A DNA stretch of 64,000 nucleotides from Gnetum montanum (GCA_015680685.1 MNCI01011971.1:358846-422845); one strand, 5' to 3'. Shown: positions 1 through 11,905, counted from the first letter of the stretch. Notes: generated by a model from the sequence alone, not told the origin. Numbers and translations are program-made.

Positions 1-510
1 ACTATGATAGATATCAAATTAGCATAATTAATAGCTTGAATAAAACTAGCTTCGTAGAGTTTCTTAATCTCATCATGCACTATTAGGGCCCAATCTAGTC
101 TAATCTTGTAGGAATTTTTCTTAACAAGCTTAATATTAAGATCAACTATGATTTTGTGTTGAACTAATCTTGGATCTAGCCCTAACATATCTTCATAAGA
201 CCAAGCAAAGGATTTCATGTTATCTTGAAGGACCTTGGTCATGTCTTAGATCCTCTATGGTTCTACTGAGGAACTTATTTTTATTGTTTTCTCCTTACTA
301 GAATGGGTTGTGACTAGAATTTCAACTAGAGAGTCCTTAGTTGTGTCACTAGCTTCTAAATGACTATGGATTCAGGCCATTCTAGAGATTTTTCCATTGA
401 GGCTATGTAGTCAAACCTATTCATAGGCTCAAGATCTAGGAATTCTAAGTCAATTGATCATGCGACATTACCATGAGTTCCTTTCATGTCTAAAGGTAGG
501 CTAACTTGTT
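1..510 (-). pseudogene. Tat-lineage Ty3/gypsy pol fragment (T0), linker and start of RT
   Basis: Read on the minus strand, the stretch just upstream of an RT domain is visible: KTIKISS, then FAWSYEDMLGLDPRLVQHKI, then a segment ending FIQAINYANLISII. The motif W-S-Y-x-D-M-x-G-L-D-P is typical of the start of RT in the Tat clade, and the T1 element reads MWSYSEMLGLDPRLI at the matching place (about 12330-12380). The domain runs off the window at base 1, so the catalytic YxDD is outside. In-frame stops are present around positions 250-370. It is the remains of an older minus-strand element into which, or next to which, T1 inserted. Confident about the family; its upstream limit is uncertain. 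Confidence 0.75.
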
Positions 511-674
511 CCCATGTATTCACGTTTGACCCTACATGTTAACAAAAGCATGTTACATAGCATTTATGTAATAGAATTGATAAATAATGATAAAAATAGG
601 TAAAAATACTATAATAATATATATAATAGGTCATATTAAAGTCAAGAAAGGTAGAATAGGGATAATTGAGGTAG
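511..674. other. AT-rich flank of T1, no gene seen
   Basis: A/T-rich, low-complexity sequence with runs of ATA and AAATAGG between the T0 fragment and the left end of T1. It resembles the sequence that resumes at 18541 on the other side of T1, for example the shared word AAAGGTAG, as expected if T1 split one older sequence. No ORF or motif is supported. Confidence 0.5.
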
Positions 675-679
675 AGTAA
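675..679. repeat. Target-site duplication of T1, left copy (AGTAA)
   Basis: The five bases directly before the first TG of the left LTR are AGTAA. The same five bases follow the terminal CA of the right LTR at 18536-18540. A perfect 5-bp duplication is what a Ty3/gypsy integrase leaves, and it fixes both ends of the element. Confidence 0.9.
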
Positions 680-2236
680 TGAAACACCCTAAAATTTGAA
701 GGCATGCTTGCTTCACCAGGCCTTTGCAATTCACGCAGCGTCACGGTAGTTCTTCAGGAGATGGATGCTCTGATGTTTAGATTGTCCGCTTCAGCAAGTT
801 TTCTAAGTTAAGGAGTCTCTCTACACTACGCTACGCTATGTAGCATAGTCAAATTTAGAAGATGTTTGTAGGAGCGCAGTGCTACACTATGGTGTGCTAC
901 GCAGTATAGCGCAACATAGCAAAAGCTAGACAATCGGTCCCCTCACCCGACTTCAAGTCCTTCAGCAGTGTCTCCTTTCGTTAGAAAGCAGAAAACTTGG
1001 CCAAAATTAGGTCATGTCTATTGCTACGCTATGCTAAGCTACATGGCGCAACAAGGCGTAGCAATTCTGAGGAAGTGATAGAAGGCATCTCAAAGGGCGG
1101 GATCGACAAGTTTTCAAGCTTCCCAGTGCAAAAGGCAAAGCTTGTAGATCAACAATGTTTTTACGACTAAGGAAAAATGCTATGATATGATATGCTATGT
1201 AGCATAGAATAGCGTAGCAAATCTATGACATGCAGCAAGACACAACGCAAATTCTTTGGTTCGAACCAATGGCTATGCTACGCTGCAGAGCGAAGCATAG
1301 CGTAACAAGATGCTACGCCATGCCAAACATCCTAAGCTACAAAGCATAGCAAAAAATGGTAGGAAATTACACAACATAAATGCACTTCTCCTAATTGCAA
1401 CATTACTCTAACAGCACAATTACAACATTGTAGGTTCGTAATTATGGCATTGCAGGCTCTCCCAATGGTCATGCAGGAACATGAAGCATAGATAGGTTAG
1501 CACAAGTCCAAGGCACATGGCATTCAAGCCACCTCTTTCAAGCACCCTTAGTTATATAAATACCCCAATGACAAACACTTTAAGGGTCTCTTTTTCTTTG
1601 AACCTTTTGATCAAAGGGACACCCTTTGTAGCTTTTCAATCCCTAGTCTATTTTCATGGCAATCTGGTTGCCTGACAAGCAAAAAGTTGGCACTATAATC
1701 TCAAGCATTCTAAGCTTTTTGTTTGACCTTGTAAACAGTTAGTACTTTCAGTTGGCATCCTGTCCTATTCTTTTCTACCACCTTAGTAGCACTTTTCATT
1801 GTTGACAACTGAGCCCTCTTTCAAATGCACAATCATCTCGTTCTACACGTCTTGGTTACTCTCAGGATCTCTGCACTTCCCAGCATTGTGCAATTGATTA
1901 TGTCCATCTTGACATAGCAAGGTCATAGGTTCGAAGCAGTGTAATTTTCTAATTGCATTTTACATTATCTCCAATTTACTATTGCATTTTACACTATCTT
2001 CTATTTCCTCTACATTTAAGCATTACTTCGTGCTATCAGTCTCATTTTCAAATCACACATTGCAAAAGGTTATATTAACATCGACTAAGTCCCTTTCTAA
2101 TCAACTAGACCATTCAGGATTTAGGGTTTCCATCCCAATCAAGCATGGCCCTCCCACGGAAATGGGGTTAAGACTATCTATGGTCGACATCCCCTCGGCC
2201 TTTTCTTTTCAGTTGTCAACATTTTCAGTTGCTACA
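680..2236 (+). repeat. T1 5' LTR
   Basis: Starts TGAAACACCC and ends GCTACA; aligns along its length with 16944-18535 and, in reverse, with 32495-34197. U3 is crowded with variants of the palindromic words TGCTACGCTA and TAGCGTAGCA (about 815-905, 1020-1080, 1180-1330). A TATA box lies at 1553. Downstream of it is a pyrimidine-rich stretch with repeated TGCATTTTACA-like words. Confidence 0.9.
1553..1561 (+). promoter_or_regulatory. TATA box of T1 5' LTR
   Basis: TATATAAAT followed by ACCCCAATGA. The same box and following bases recur in the right LTR (TATAAATA at 17809 before CCCCAATGAG), so this is the likely core promoter for the gag-pol transcript. Confidence 0.7.
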
Positions 2237-2691
2237 TTTTTTCTAGCGCTAGAAGGAGGACCTTTTGGTGCCCTTTCCATGTGTCACGGTAGTTCTATAA
2301 GCCTTCTAAACCCTGATACACATTAAGATATACTTGACACCCATCTGTGGTTGTTTACACGTCCTACGGTGCAGATCGGTCGCCTCGATGGTTCCTGGGG
2401 AACCCTATAGGACATAAAGCCTCTTGTTGCCAGCTGACTTGCCTATCCTACAGTAGTCTTGCATGCGTTCTATACCCTATCATGCCCTAGCATAAATGTG
2501 ACACCCTTTTCTGATTGTTTACGTATTGTGTGGTGCAGATCCGTCACCTCGACAGATTCTTGGGAGCCCTATAAGACATAAAGCCTTCTTTTTTATTGCT
2601 TGCTAGCTTCTTTACTCTTCCCATTAACAAAACTCTTTAGCTTTTCAATTTCTTTTCTTTTTTCACATTTTCAAGACTATTTAACTTCACA
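2237..2691 (+). other. T1 primer-site region and leader
   Basis: Directly after the LTR comes a T run, then CTAGCGCTAGAAGGAGG (2243-2259) and CCTTTTGGTGCCC. T2 has the same segment as CTGGCACTAGAAGGAGG, so this is the primer-binding region; I cannot name the tRNA. The leader contains an imperfect direct duplication of about 163 bp: GGTGCAGATC, a CCTCGA word and ATAAGACATAAAGCC-like text at 2369 are repeated at 2532. Confidence 0.6.
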
Positions 2692-5620
2692 ATGGCTTTC
2701 GCAACTACCGCTAATGAAACCTTCAATGCTGAGGTTCCCATCATGGTTCAAGGCACCACTGGTGCTAAACAACTACTGAACCCAATGCTAGAAACATGTC
2801 GATCCCTCAGGATCCAAAATCGAGGACCTGAGGGCTTGGCCCAGAAAAATGAGCAATACAACTTCCTCTGTGTGAAGGTTTAGGCAAACCTGCCTTTAGA
2901 TGTACACAAGTTCAAAAGAAAACGTGGCTTTGAGTTCGCTTACTGTGATGGGAAGGAGTTTGTTCCCACTCCCAGTATCTCCATACCTTTGACAAAGATA
3001 AACCAAATGCTGCTAGACTAGCTAATCTAGTTGGCTAAGCTTAGGGAGCAAGAAGACACAACATCTAACCAAGACGATACCTCCTAGGACAGACAGGAGG
3101 AACTCCATTCCTAATCTGACAAGGGAGGTCAAACCAACCCTATTCCTGTCCCTCCTACCCAGTCCTTATAGGCCAACCCATTTTCTGTCACTACTCTCTC
3201 TATCATCACACCTACGCTCTCGCAGCCTACAACCACAACCACAATGGGTAGCCATGACACCTTCCCAGCATATCAATGTCCTTATTCTCCTATTCCATTT
3301 GCAACAACTATGCCTCCGCAGACTGTTCATCAATCCATTCCTGTAGCGCATCATGCAGCAATCACGGCTGCATGTTCATGTCATACCTTCTTCGCAATCT
3401 TATGCAACTTCTATTTCAATTCCTATGTTCACATCTATTCCACCCACAGCAGCGGGCCCGGGCCCCTCCATGTGATGGACCCCATTAACTTCTTTGCCTA
3501 TTCCACAACCATCGTAGATGTCTCGTTATGTTCATCCTCAGACCTACCAAACCCTAAAATTGGTACAACCCAACACAGGGCTATGGTCTATTCTGCCAGT
3601 GATACAAGCAGTCTATCTGGTGGCCCAAACCATGGTTGCTACTCCAACAACACCACTTTCGAGGTGGTGGACAATGCAAGTAGCACCACTCGCAAGGGTT
3701 ATCCCAATGGTACCACCGATGGGTCACACCACTACCCTCACCATTTCATAGGTGGGGGATACCTCGGCAGTTTCCCAACCACCCACACCATCGTAGGGTT
3801 TGAATCAAGCATTCCAGCTTATCCAAACCCTTACCAAGAAAATAAAATGCCTCAAGGGTATCGAGTCTAAGATGGTACAAGTCATGAACTTTTACCTAGA
3901 TGACCCTATCAACCGTGCAATCCCTACTCTAACATTACCCTCAAGGATGTCTCTTCCACACTTCATGAAGTACGATGGGGAGGGAGATCCCAACACACAT
4001 CTAGTTACCTTCAGGTCTGAGTCTCTCTTGTTACAATAATGGCTGCACATGATCATTTATATCTTTGCTATGTCCCTAGCTGGGAGAGCCTTAGATTGGT
4101 ACCGCATGCTGCCATGCTCATCTATTTCAACTCTAGAGGAGCTTTTGACCCAGTTCGTGATGCAGTTCAAGTATAACTTGAAGCTAGAAATCATACTGGA
4201 CTAGCTGATGAGCATGAATCAGGAGCCTCTAGAACTAGTCCAAGAGTTCATCTAGTGTTGGAGCATGACCCTTACCAAAATCCACGAGCCCATCGCAGAG
4301 GCTCACTTGCTAGCCATCTTTAAGGGTGCAGTGAATGACCTTATCAAGTTTAAACTGTACTACCTCACCCTTCTCACTCTCAATCAAACCTTTTCTCAAT
4401 CTAAGAGCATACAAGACGCGGTTGAGGTGAGCAAAGACCTCGCCTACATTACCTACAAAAACACCTTTACAAACAAGGATAAGGGTAAAGCCCCAACAAC
4501 CACAGTGGTTGCTGTGGCAACTGAGGTTAAGCCCAAACTAAGTAACAATGGTAACAAGAACAACAAGAAATCGGCCATACCCATAGCTAACCCCATGCCC
4601 AAGTAGGGCAACATGTTGCAACCTCCAATTCATGCAGTTGAGACATCTACACAACCCAAACCAAACTTTGAGTATAAAGAATGCTCAAGGTACACCCCAT
4701 TGGCTCTCAAGCCTTTAGAACTTCTAAAGTAGCTATTAGTAGCAGGGCATGTCCAGCATAAGCATATGTTAGAAGAAGCAAGAAGGAGACATCAATGCTA
4801 CTGCAAGCTCCTTAGGAACCCCGCCTTGGCCCTACCCAATGAGGCCCCAGTTCCTAAGGATTTTAGACTAGGAAGGTTTTATGACTATCACCAACAGTGT
4901 GGTCATAGCACGGATTACTGTCTAGCAATGCAGGATGACATCTAGAGGTTGATTGATCAGGGAAAACTGGTGTTGGATGAAAGCAACCCAGTATGTCCTG
5001 AAAACCAATCTATGCATATCTACATAGATCCCCTCAGCACCAACAATTCTAACTATGTCATCAATTCCATCGGCATTGACAATGATCCTAGGCCACCCAA
5101 GCAGCCATTTGTGGTCTATGTGCCTCAGCGTAGTGCACCAGCGCCATGAGCAGCTAATCAAAGCTCACAACAACTATTCGTCCTGAGAGTCCCTCCACAG
5201 GCATCCATCCCCATGTGACCTATTAGTGAAACTACACTACTTCACCTACTAACACTGTTATCTCCTTTCATCATTAGGGGGCTAACTCCTTCGATAGCCC
5301 CCACCCTATGTAAAATAAATGAACAACCTTCTTGTCCTAGAAAATGGAAAGTACACTTCACAGGTGAGACGTCGAGAGGAAGTATCACCCCTGGTACTTC
5401 CAAACCTACATCTCCACCCCCTGCATCTGCACCCTCATCACCAAAGATGAATGTTTCCATAATTGCATAATCCACGCAGCCCTGCCAAAAAGGATTTGAA
5501 CTTGGACCCGAAGTCGCCCCTCCTTAGGAAATTCATCTCCTGGGACAAATTGAAGAGGAGGAAAATGTTAAACAATGGGGTGGCCAAGACCTTTTTGTTG
5601 CCCTCACTCAGGTTAAGCAA
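2692..5620 (+). pseudogene. T1 gag (capsid and nucleocapsid), multiply broken
   Basis: Gag forms the particle that packages element RNA. The reading starts MAFATTANETFNAE at 2692, runs in frame 1 to about 3870 through a Ser/Thr/Pro-rich region, then shifts to frame 2 (3800 onward) for the capsid core (DDPINRAIPTLTLPSRM, FMKYDGEGDPNTHL, SLAGRALDWY). A Tat-type zinc knuckle follows at about 4880-4930 (YHQQCGHSTDYCLAMQDDI, then RLIDQGKL). The T2 gag (32245 to 29836, minus) matches it throughout. At least nine in-frame stops occur, including two TAGs near 3020 and one near 3085 at sites where the T2 copy or the context points to Gln. Not functional. Confidence 0.85.
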
Positions 5621-5651
5621 TTTCTAAAATAAAAAAAATGCTACACTAAGC

Positions 5652-6500
5652 TTGTACAACGTAATCATAATGTCTGTCCCCCACTGGGAGGCTCTGATCT
5701 GCATGTTTATAGCAATTCTGGTCAATGAAGACATGCCAGTAGAAGAGAAAGCAATCCACTCAGTCATGCTTCCCCCTACACCTACAGAGCCTGAGCCATC
5801 CCAATTGACTTTCAGCAATGACACCATTAGAGAAGATCCTGAAAGGGATCAGGTGATGACAGCATCCATTTTCATCACAATTCGGGTTGGCCAACACAAA
5901 ATCCAAAGGGTACACATTGATGATGGGGCTACCATGAATGTCATCCCCTTCCCTGTTGTGGATAAGTTGGGCTTGGTCAACTAGGTCAAACCCACAACAA
6001 CATCATTTCTAAGGTCATTCAATGGGGCACGCATCCTGGTGAAAGGCATACTTCACATAGAATTTATAGCAGGGGAGTAGTTCTCTACAAATGCAATGTT
6101 CATGATGGTCAAGGAAATGCCTAGGATTAACCTAATCTTTGGGAGATCATGGTTAGCACAACTTAGGGCTATCTCCTCACCTATACACCAGGAAATCCGC
6201 CTACCATACATAGGCAGGAAAGTGGTGATCCATGGTGATGAAGTAGTAGCACAAGCTATCAGTAACATAGACATGGAGTAGTGCTCAAAGTTCGTAACCT
6301 CTGAGAATGAAGTGCCTACTCATGCCCACACTTAACATCCTGCGAGAGAATAGGCTCAGAAAGTCAGTTACCAAAATGAAAGCACATGGGTTGAGTTTTC
6401 CTTCTAAGTGGGGGACAATGATGTGGATGAGGGCTCTGGCAAAACACCTTGGCCTTACATTCTTCTTAAACCACGATGGGTCAAGAGGCAACTACGCATA
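5652..6500 (+). pseudogene. T1 retropepsin-type aspartic protease and conserved tail
   Basis: This domain would cleave the Gag-Pol precursor. The active-site strand reads VHIDDGATMNVIPF (about 5915-5955), a D-x-G-A variant; T2 has VHVDDGAATNVIPF, so it is a lineage trait, not damage. Downstream are ILVKG and the flap/second half with NLIFGRSWLAQLRAI (about 6130-6175), then a conserved tail VGDNDVDEGSG. Two stops lie at sites also read as TAG/TAA in T2 (after FIAGE and after NIDME), and one TAG near 5983 stands where T2 has Gln. The stretch stays in one frame to about 6500, where the tandem array begins. Confidence 0.85.
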
Positions 6501-6599
6501 GTGTAGCAACCCCACTACTTCCTGCCTAGTTGCCATCCCTTGCACATTCATCGCCTTTTCCATTGTTAACATACATCCCTTTTGGCATACTATGCTACG

Positions 6600-6812
6600 G
6601 CCCGAAGTGGCCTCAAACTAGCAAAGGTCTAAAATGGCCTAAAACTAGCAAAAGCCCAAAATGGCCTAAAACTAGAAATGTCCTAAAATGGTGTAAAACT
6701 AGCAATGGCTCGAAATGACCTAAAACTAGCAAAGGTCTAAAATGGACTAAAACTAGCAATTTTCTGAAATGGCCTAAAACTAGCAATGGTCTGAAATGGC
6801 TTAAAACTAGCA
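6600..6812 (+). repeat. Tandem array 1 of T1, ~27-bp unit with core AAACTAGCAA
   Basis: About eight imperfect copies of a ~27-bp unit of the form AAAATGGCCTAAAACTAGCA. The minus strand reads as a 9-residue repeat (LVLGHFRPL). It sits between the protease and the 3' end of the antisense gene. T2 keeps about two copies in the same place (28270-28330). Confidence 0.85.
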
Positions 6813-6975
6813 CATAAAAACATGAAATCTTTACACAAAACATACCACATAGACGATACACAAGTTAACGCAAAATCAATTTCTTTTTTGAAATTCTTCT
6901 CTATTCAAAACTTTTTCCTTTTGGACAATGTTTGCAAACTTTTTATAAAATTTCAAAAAAAAAAATCCCATGTGG

Positions 6976-9900
6976 TCATGGGTTATCTCTATTTGCATCA
7001 TCTTTTCCATTCATCCCTACATCATTTCCATTTGCATTTCCTTCCCCTACGCTGTGCTTTGTTGGTCCTTCATTCCCTCCCTCTACAGGCCCTACACCAT
7101 CATCTACAGCCTGCAACGTAGGAGTGAAGAGTTTAGCTAAGGCAACAAACGCAAACTACAACAGAGCATAAGCATTAATACAGTAGAAAGTGACTAACCT
7201 GAGAAGGGCTTGCATCTGTCTCAAAGGGTATCCAGTCCAAACCAAGCCCAAGATGGTGCCAGAGCTCCTATGTTGTAATGTCCACCCAATTCCTATTGCT
7301 TGGTTTACCATCTGCAGCAGCTCTCTCCCTTTCGACGGTGGTCCACCTTGGTGGTCCCAAAGAATAGGAGACAGTTGCGGTCTCTCTTATGGGAAGGTCC
7401 ACTTTTAGGTTAGGATATTCCATAACCTTTACCTACTGTTTGAACTTGGCATAGGCCTCAGAAGTGTCAATGGCATTTAAGAATGCTATATACATAAACG
7501 CCTCCATAGTAGCGTCCTTGTATAGTCTACGATGGGTGTCATTTTCTAGTTTATACATGTGTTTACGGTTTTTCTGTGATTGGTCCCATTCGTAAACCTT
7601 GGTGCTGAAGTCTTTTAGATCCTGACACTTCTAGGCTAGCAAGTCCATTTTCATTTGCTATTCGATTATCTTGCAAGTGGCTTCAACGTTCTGATGCACG
7701 ACTATCCAAAACCTAGCATAGTCTATCACGGCCCTACACCAGTCCTCATTATTAGCGTCATGGGCTATGAGGAACTCATTTCTCGACTTGAGATCCACCA
7801 CCTCGGTGACCAGGTCAGCCTCTCTTTGCTCAGCTCTATGGACCCGTTTCCACAGGTCCTCGTTGATGTGCTTATACTCCCACAAGGTGTGTACCAAGTG
7901 CAAAATGCATTTGCAAGCCTCATCATATGCATAACAAGATACCTTGGTCACTTTAGGTGGGAATGTAGGCACAGCACCGACCTTCAAAGGTTGTGCCAAG
8001 TCCCATTTTAGCCAAGAAACTGCCATAACACAAAGAGCATAGCAATCGTGTTATCATAGCAAGAGTAGCAAACTCAAGGAATTCTAGCATAACAACATGA
8101 GAGCATCTAATACTACTACTTACCCATGTCAGGGTCCACCTGCTAAAGGTGATTGATCATGTCATCAATGATTCCCTACATGTATGTAAACTTGTCAAGG
8201 ATCTTGAACCATGACTCCACACGAATCGAAGGGGGTCCTGCAACATTAATAGTAGGGCCTGTTACATAACTAAGCATATCAATAATGACTAAAACAAGCT
8301 CTGACAAGGTAGACATATTGCTAAACACACCAGCATCTGATTGCGGTCTCCCTTCTTGCTGATGCAAAACAATGGTGGTAGCCTTGGTAGAAGGCCCTGC
8401 TGAGTCTGCATGAGCCTCTCCTTCATGTGCTGGTGCCTTTTCTTTCAGGAGACCAATGTCTTTTTTATTCAAGAGAGGTTCCTTTTCATTGGCAAGAGGA
8501 TTCTCACTAATGACAATAGCCCCTACCTTTGTGACAAGAGCTCCCTTCTTCTTGACCGAGGCCCTTTCTTCCATGACTAGGGCCTCCATGTCTTTATTTG
8601 TTGCCCCCATCTTAGGGGCTGAAACCTCTTCATCACCTTCTTCTTCTTCTTCTTCCTCTACCAACAAAGAAGCATGTTTTCATTAGTCCTAAACAAGTTA
8701 GCTTAAAGTAGGTGCTACACTACGCCACACTACCTAGCGTAGTAGATAATGAAAAAGTAAGCATTGAACAAAGGATTTTACCAATGGGGTGTTGTGTTCT
8801 CTACAATTTAAGCAGCAATCTTCACCCCTCCTCTTCCTCCACGTGAAGTGTTTCCTTAGCTGGGGGAGGCCTCTTCCACTGTAACTTTTTGGGCATAGTT
8901 TTAGCTATGAGACATTCCCCTCACAACACGCTACCGGCTATAGTAGAGGGTGTCTTCCCATGAACGTTGTGGGCTAGCTGATCTTTAGTCATCACAGATA
9001 ACAACTCCCTAATTATTTTTAGAGGATCTTGGGCTTGGATGGTTTGGAGGATCTGGTGAATCCATGTTCCAGAAATCTGGTTACAATTTCGCATGACCCA
9101 GATTCCATTCTCATGAACCACCAGAAACTCCGTGAAGCACTTCAAACAGCCTATGTAGAAGGCATAATGTATGTTACAATGGGACACCAATTTCTGATGG
9201 AGTCCCAAGATTTTAGTCTGAAATCCTTTACATAGAAAATTGGCCTAGTTGTAATGGGCCCCCTCTTCCAAGACCCCCTGCATTATCCAGGCCTGCTCAA
9301 TTCCTAGGACCTTTCCTTGGGTAAGTAGCTGGGGGAATTTGCGAGCATGGAAGATAGGGTACATCTCCTTGGTAGGACCATCTTTAAGCTTCTTCATGGA
9401 GAGCCCTTTTTCCTCCTTAGCAATCCCCAACCACTCCTAAATATCCTTCTTCTAAAGGGTCAACTCCTTCTTGCCCTTCGACCCTATGAGGATGCCGTCG
9501 GCAGGGACACCGAACAGGTCCGCAAACAGCTGGTCATTGACTTCTATGACCATCTGCATGCCTTGTATGTGCATGCGGAAGCATCCCACCTTGTCAGAAA
9601 AGGAGTTGACCAGGAAGAGCATCTCAGCAGTAGGAAAACTCAAATTCAGGGCCTAGAATTGATCCATAAGTCTAGCCTTTTCAAGGTTCTGGACCAAGGA
9701 GTCTGAAACTGCATCATTTATCCAGCATTGGCTCGCTTCTACTTCACCATATTTGAAGTAGATGTTTGCCCCTTGTGTCTCGGTAGTTACCACCATCACC
9801 TCCTGGGGCTTATTTTCCCCTACAATAGTTTTCACAAAACATTTTAGCATAAAAACGTAGAAAATACAAAGATTGCAAAGACACTTAAGCATGCGACACT

Positions 9901-11430
9901 TACTATCTATCCTAGCAAGCCTATATGGTAATGGAAACAGTGGAAGTTCAACCAGAACTTGTTCAACCGTGACCAGTTTAAAGGGTTTATCCCACTCCTC
10001 ATCCAGCCAACCCTACCCCTTGGAATGTTTGTAGGGAGTAGAATATAGGCCTGGGTAGTTGTGGTATTCATCCTTGCATTGACCAATCATGCCTGCTCGT
10101 AGGTTCTCAATAGAAGAGAACTCCTGTAGGGCTATCTATGTTGTAGCCAGCATACCTGGTTGGTCGTGAACCCCATCCTTGTTGATGAAGAACCTAGTAA
10201 TAAACACACACTGTTAGAATTTGGCCAATATGGCCAGTGTCGCACAACATAGCAGAACAAGGCTGAAAAACTCACCTGCAAGCACAATAGACAGTTAGTT
10301 GTGGGTTCTGGAAGCACGTTGCCATATAACATGCGAGGAATAATGTTTTCTAATGGTGGTAGCAGCTGTACTCAGGCATATCCCAAATCTAGGCTAAACA
10401 CCTTAACCCTGTTGGGCACTAACTGGATCCTTCTCCCTACCTGCTCATGATTTCTCCTTCAGTCAGAAACCTAAAAATGCCCTAACTTGCATTGGGAAAT
10501 ATGGCTTCTGTTATGCTGGCTGCCTCCTCCTCCTCTAGGGATGACCAAACGATGACACTGAAGTGGTTGAGGAGGAATTGTAAGAAGTCCTGTGCCCATT
10601 TCCTAAACCAAACACCCCACTCTCCCACACATATCTAGGGAGGAGGAGCATTGGCCATAGGTTTTCTCACATGACACAGGACCCCTCTAATTTCTAAAAA
10701 AATCAAGATTGGCCTTAGCCCCATCCTGCACAACGCAACTAGAAAGTGTTAGCATCATGTCTAAGTGCAATGTGCACACAACATAGCAATACCTAGCAAT
10801 TCATACATATAGCGTAGCATAACCCTCTTTCTGCACATAGCGTAGCAAGAACATGAAAGCAGTAGCGTAGTAAAAATAGCCTAGCATAGAAATAGAGAAA
10901 TTAACCCTAACAGGGTAATTAACAATACGTCCCTATAGAACATGTGTCACACTGTCACATCATGCATTGCCCAACCCTCCTGAGGGTCCTATGTCATGCC
11001 ATTCAAAGATCAAGTGACCTTGCATGCAACGATGGTGTAGCGTTTATGCATCCGTCGCAGCCAAGATGGCAATAGCGAAAATGCAAAGGCCAAAACAACA
11101 TAATGAAAAAAAAAACACAGGTGGCTAAGACTAGGATACAAAATGAAAGCAAAGAACAACAGAAGAAAAAAATGATAACAGAATCATGAAAAAATAGAGG
11201 AAGCATGGTAGCCTATTGGGTCAATGGTGTGTCCCTCCGTCTGAGATGTGCACTTGTGTCATGCACCCTAGGTTTTGCTTCACCTCCTCGACCTTTGCAA
11301 GTGACAAATTTGTGTGTTCCTTCTTCGAAGCCATCGTCCTGCTTGCAAATTCTTCCTCGCAGCTATGCAGAAAATCACCTTGTCCACTGTTAGCATAATC
11401 GCTCTGCTCCGAAATCGCCTTGTGCTCCAA
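6976..11430 (-). pseudogene. Antisense gene of T1 (asG, copy 1), intron-containing, unknown function
   Basis: On the strand opposite to gag-pol, homologous exon by exon to 23842-28119. N-terminal exon: MASKKEHTNLSLAKVEEVK from ATG 11334 (an upstream in-frame ATG lies at 11430). Exon 2 (about 10727-10276) contains WAQDFLQFLLNHFSVIVWSS. Exon 3 contains FKLVTVEQVLVELPLFP, exon 4 (from 9833) VNDQLFADLFGVPADGIL and WFTEF-like text, exon 5 (from ~8675) an acidic run EEEEEEEGDEE, exon 6 (from ~8020) a helical segment with KWDLAQPLKVGAVPTFPPKV, and the last exon (~7126-6976) GVGPVEGGNEGP and an NG/ND-rich tail ending at TGA 6976. Intron boundaries match those of T2. Stops and frameshifts make this copy non-functional. 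A host-gene capture or an ancient extra retroelement gene are both possible. Confidence 0.7.
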
Positions 11431-11485
11431 ATATGGGCTCTGTGCTCTTACAATGAGAATGACAAGCTTACCAGGGTTTAATCCC

Positions 11486-11493
11486 TATTTATG
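11486..11493 (-). promoter_or_regulatory. TATA-type box upstream of antisense gene, copy 1
   Basis: The minus strand reads CATAAATAGGG, followed by ATTAAACCCTGGTAA and then the first exon about 150 bases on. T2 has TATAAATAGGG and TTTACCCCTGGTAA at the matching place (23696), so box and following bases are conserved between copies. This copy has CATA instead of TATA. Confidence 0.55.
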
Positions 11494-11659
11494 GTTGTAA
11501 TGGTGAAAAAGGAAAACTTGCCACTCTCTCTCTCCATTTAATGCAGAGCATGTCGTACAACGTAGCATGCTCACAATGACATCATAACACTATTAGCATT
11601 AAAACCTTGACATGCTTCAAGCTAATGGCTTGCTTTCCAGAAAAATGAAAAAATATATT

Positions 11660-11905
11660 TTTGATTATAACGGTCCAAAAGGACCTTAAACTAGAAATTG
11701 TTGCACAGCATAGTTCCAACTTTCACAGTTCGAAAAGACCTTAAACTAGCATTTTTTGATCTGTTATATGTTTGCAGTCTATAATGACACTAAACTCACA
11801 ACATCACATTTTCATGTCGATAGTTTTACATTTTTCATTTTAGCAGCTCTACATATCCATGCCATAATGGTCTACCATAACTTTAAACTGGCAAAATTTT
11901 AATCT
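11660..11905 (+). repeat. Array 2 of T1, degenerate repeats with core CCTTAAACTAG
   Basis: Degenerate units with a shared GGTC...(C/A)CTTAAACTAGCA core, for example at 11665-11690, 11720-11745 and 11865-11890. It lies upstream of the antisense promoter and before the RT region. T2 has the reverse complement (CTAGTTTAAGGTC units) at 23280-23560 in the corresponding place. Confidence 0.6.

Noticed and set aside
2692-6282. Reassigned genetic code with TAG read as Gln
   Set aside because: TAG also replaces Trp and other residues, frameshifts accompany it, copies differ at the same sites, and the intact DUF1639 gene ends in TAG. Deamination of methylated cytosines explains it better.
6600-6812. 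CRISPR-like array
   Set aside because: Units are adjacent and imperfect, with no constant repeat and unique spacer pattern, in a plant retrotransposon.
6613-6861. Minus-strand ORF with a 9-residue repeat (LVLGHFRPL), resembling a repeat protein
   Set aside because: It is only the translation of the 27-bp tandem array; the unit length is a multiple of three by chance, and T2 lacks the expansion.
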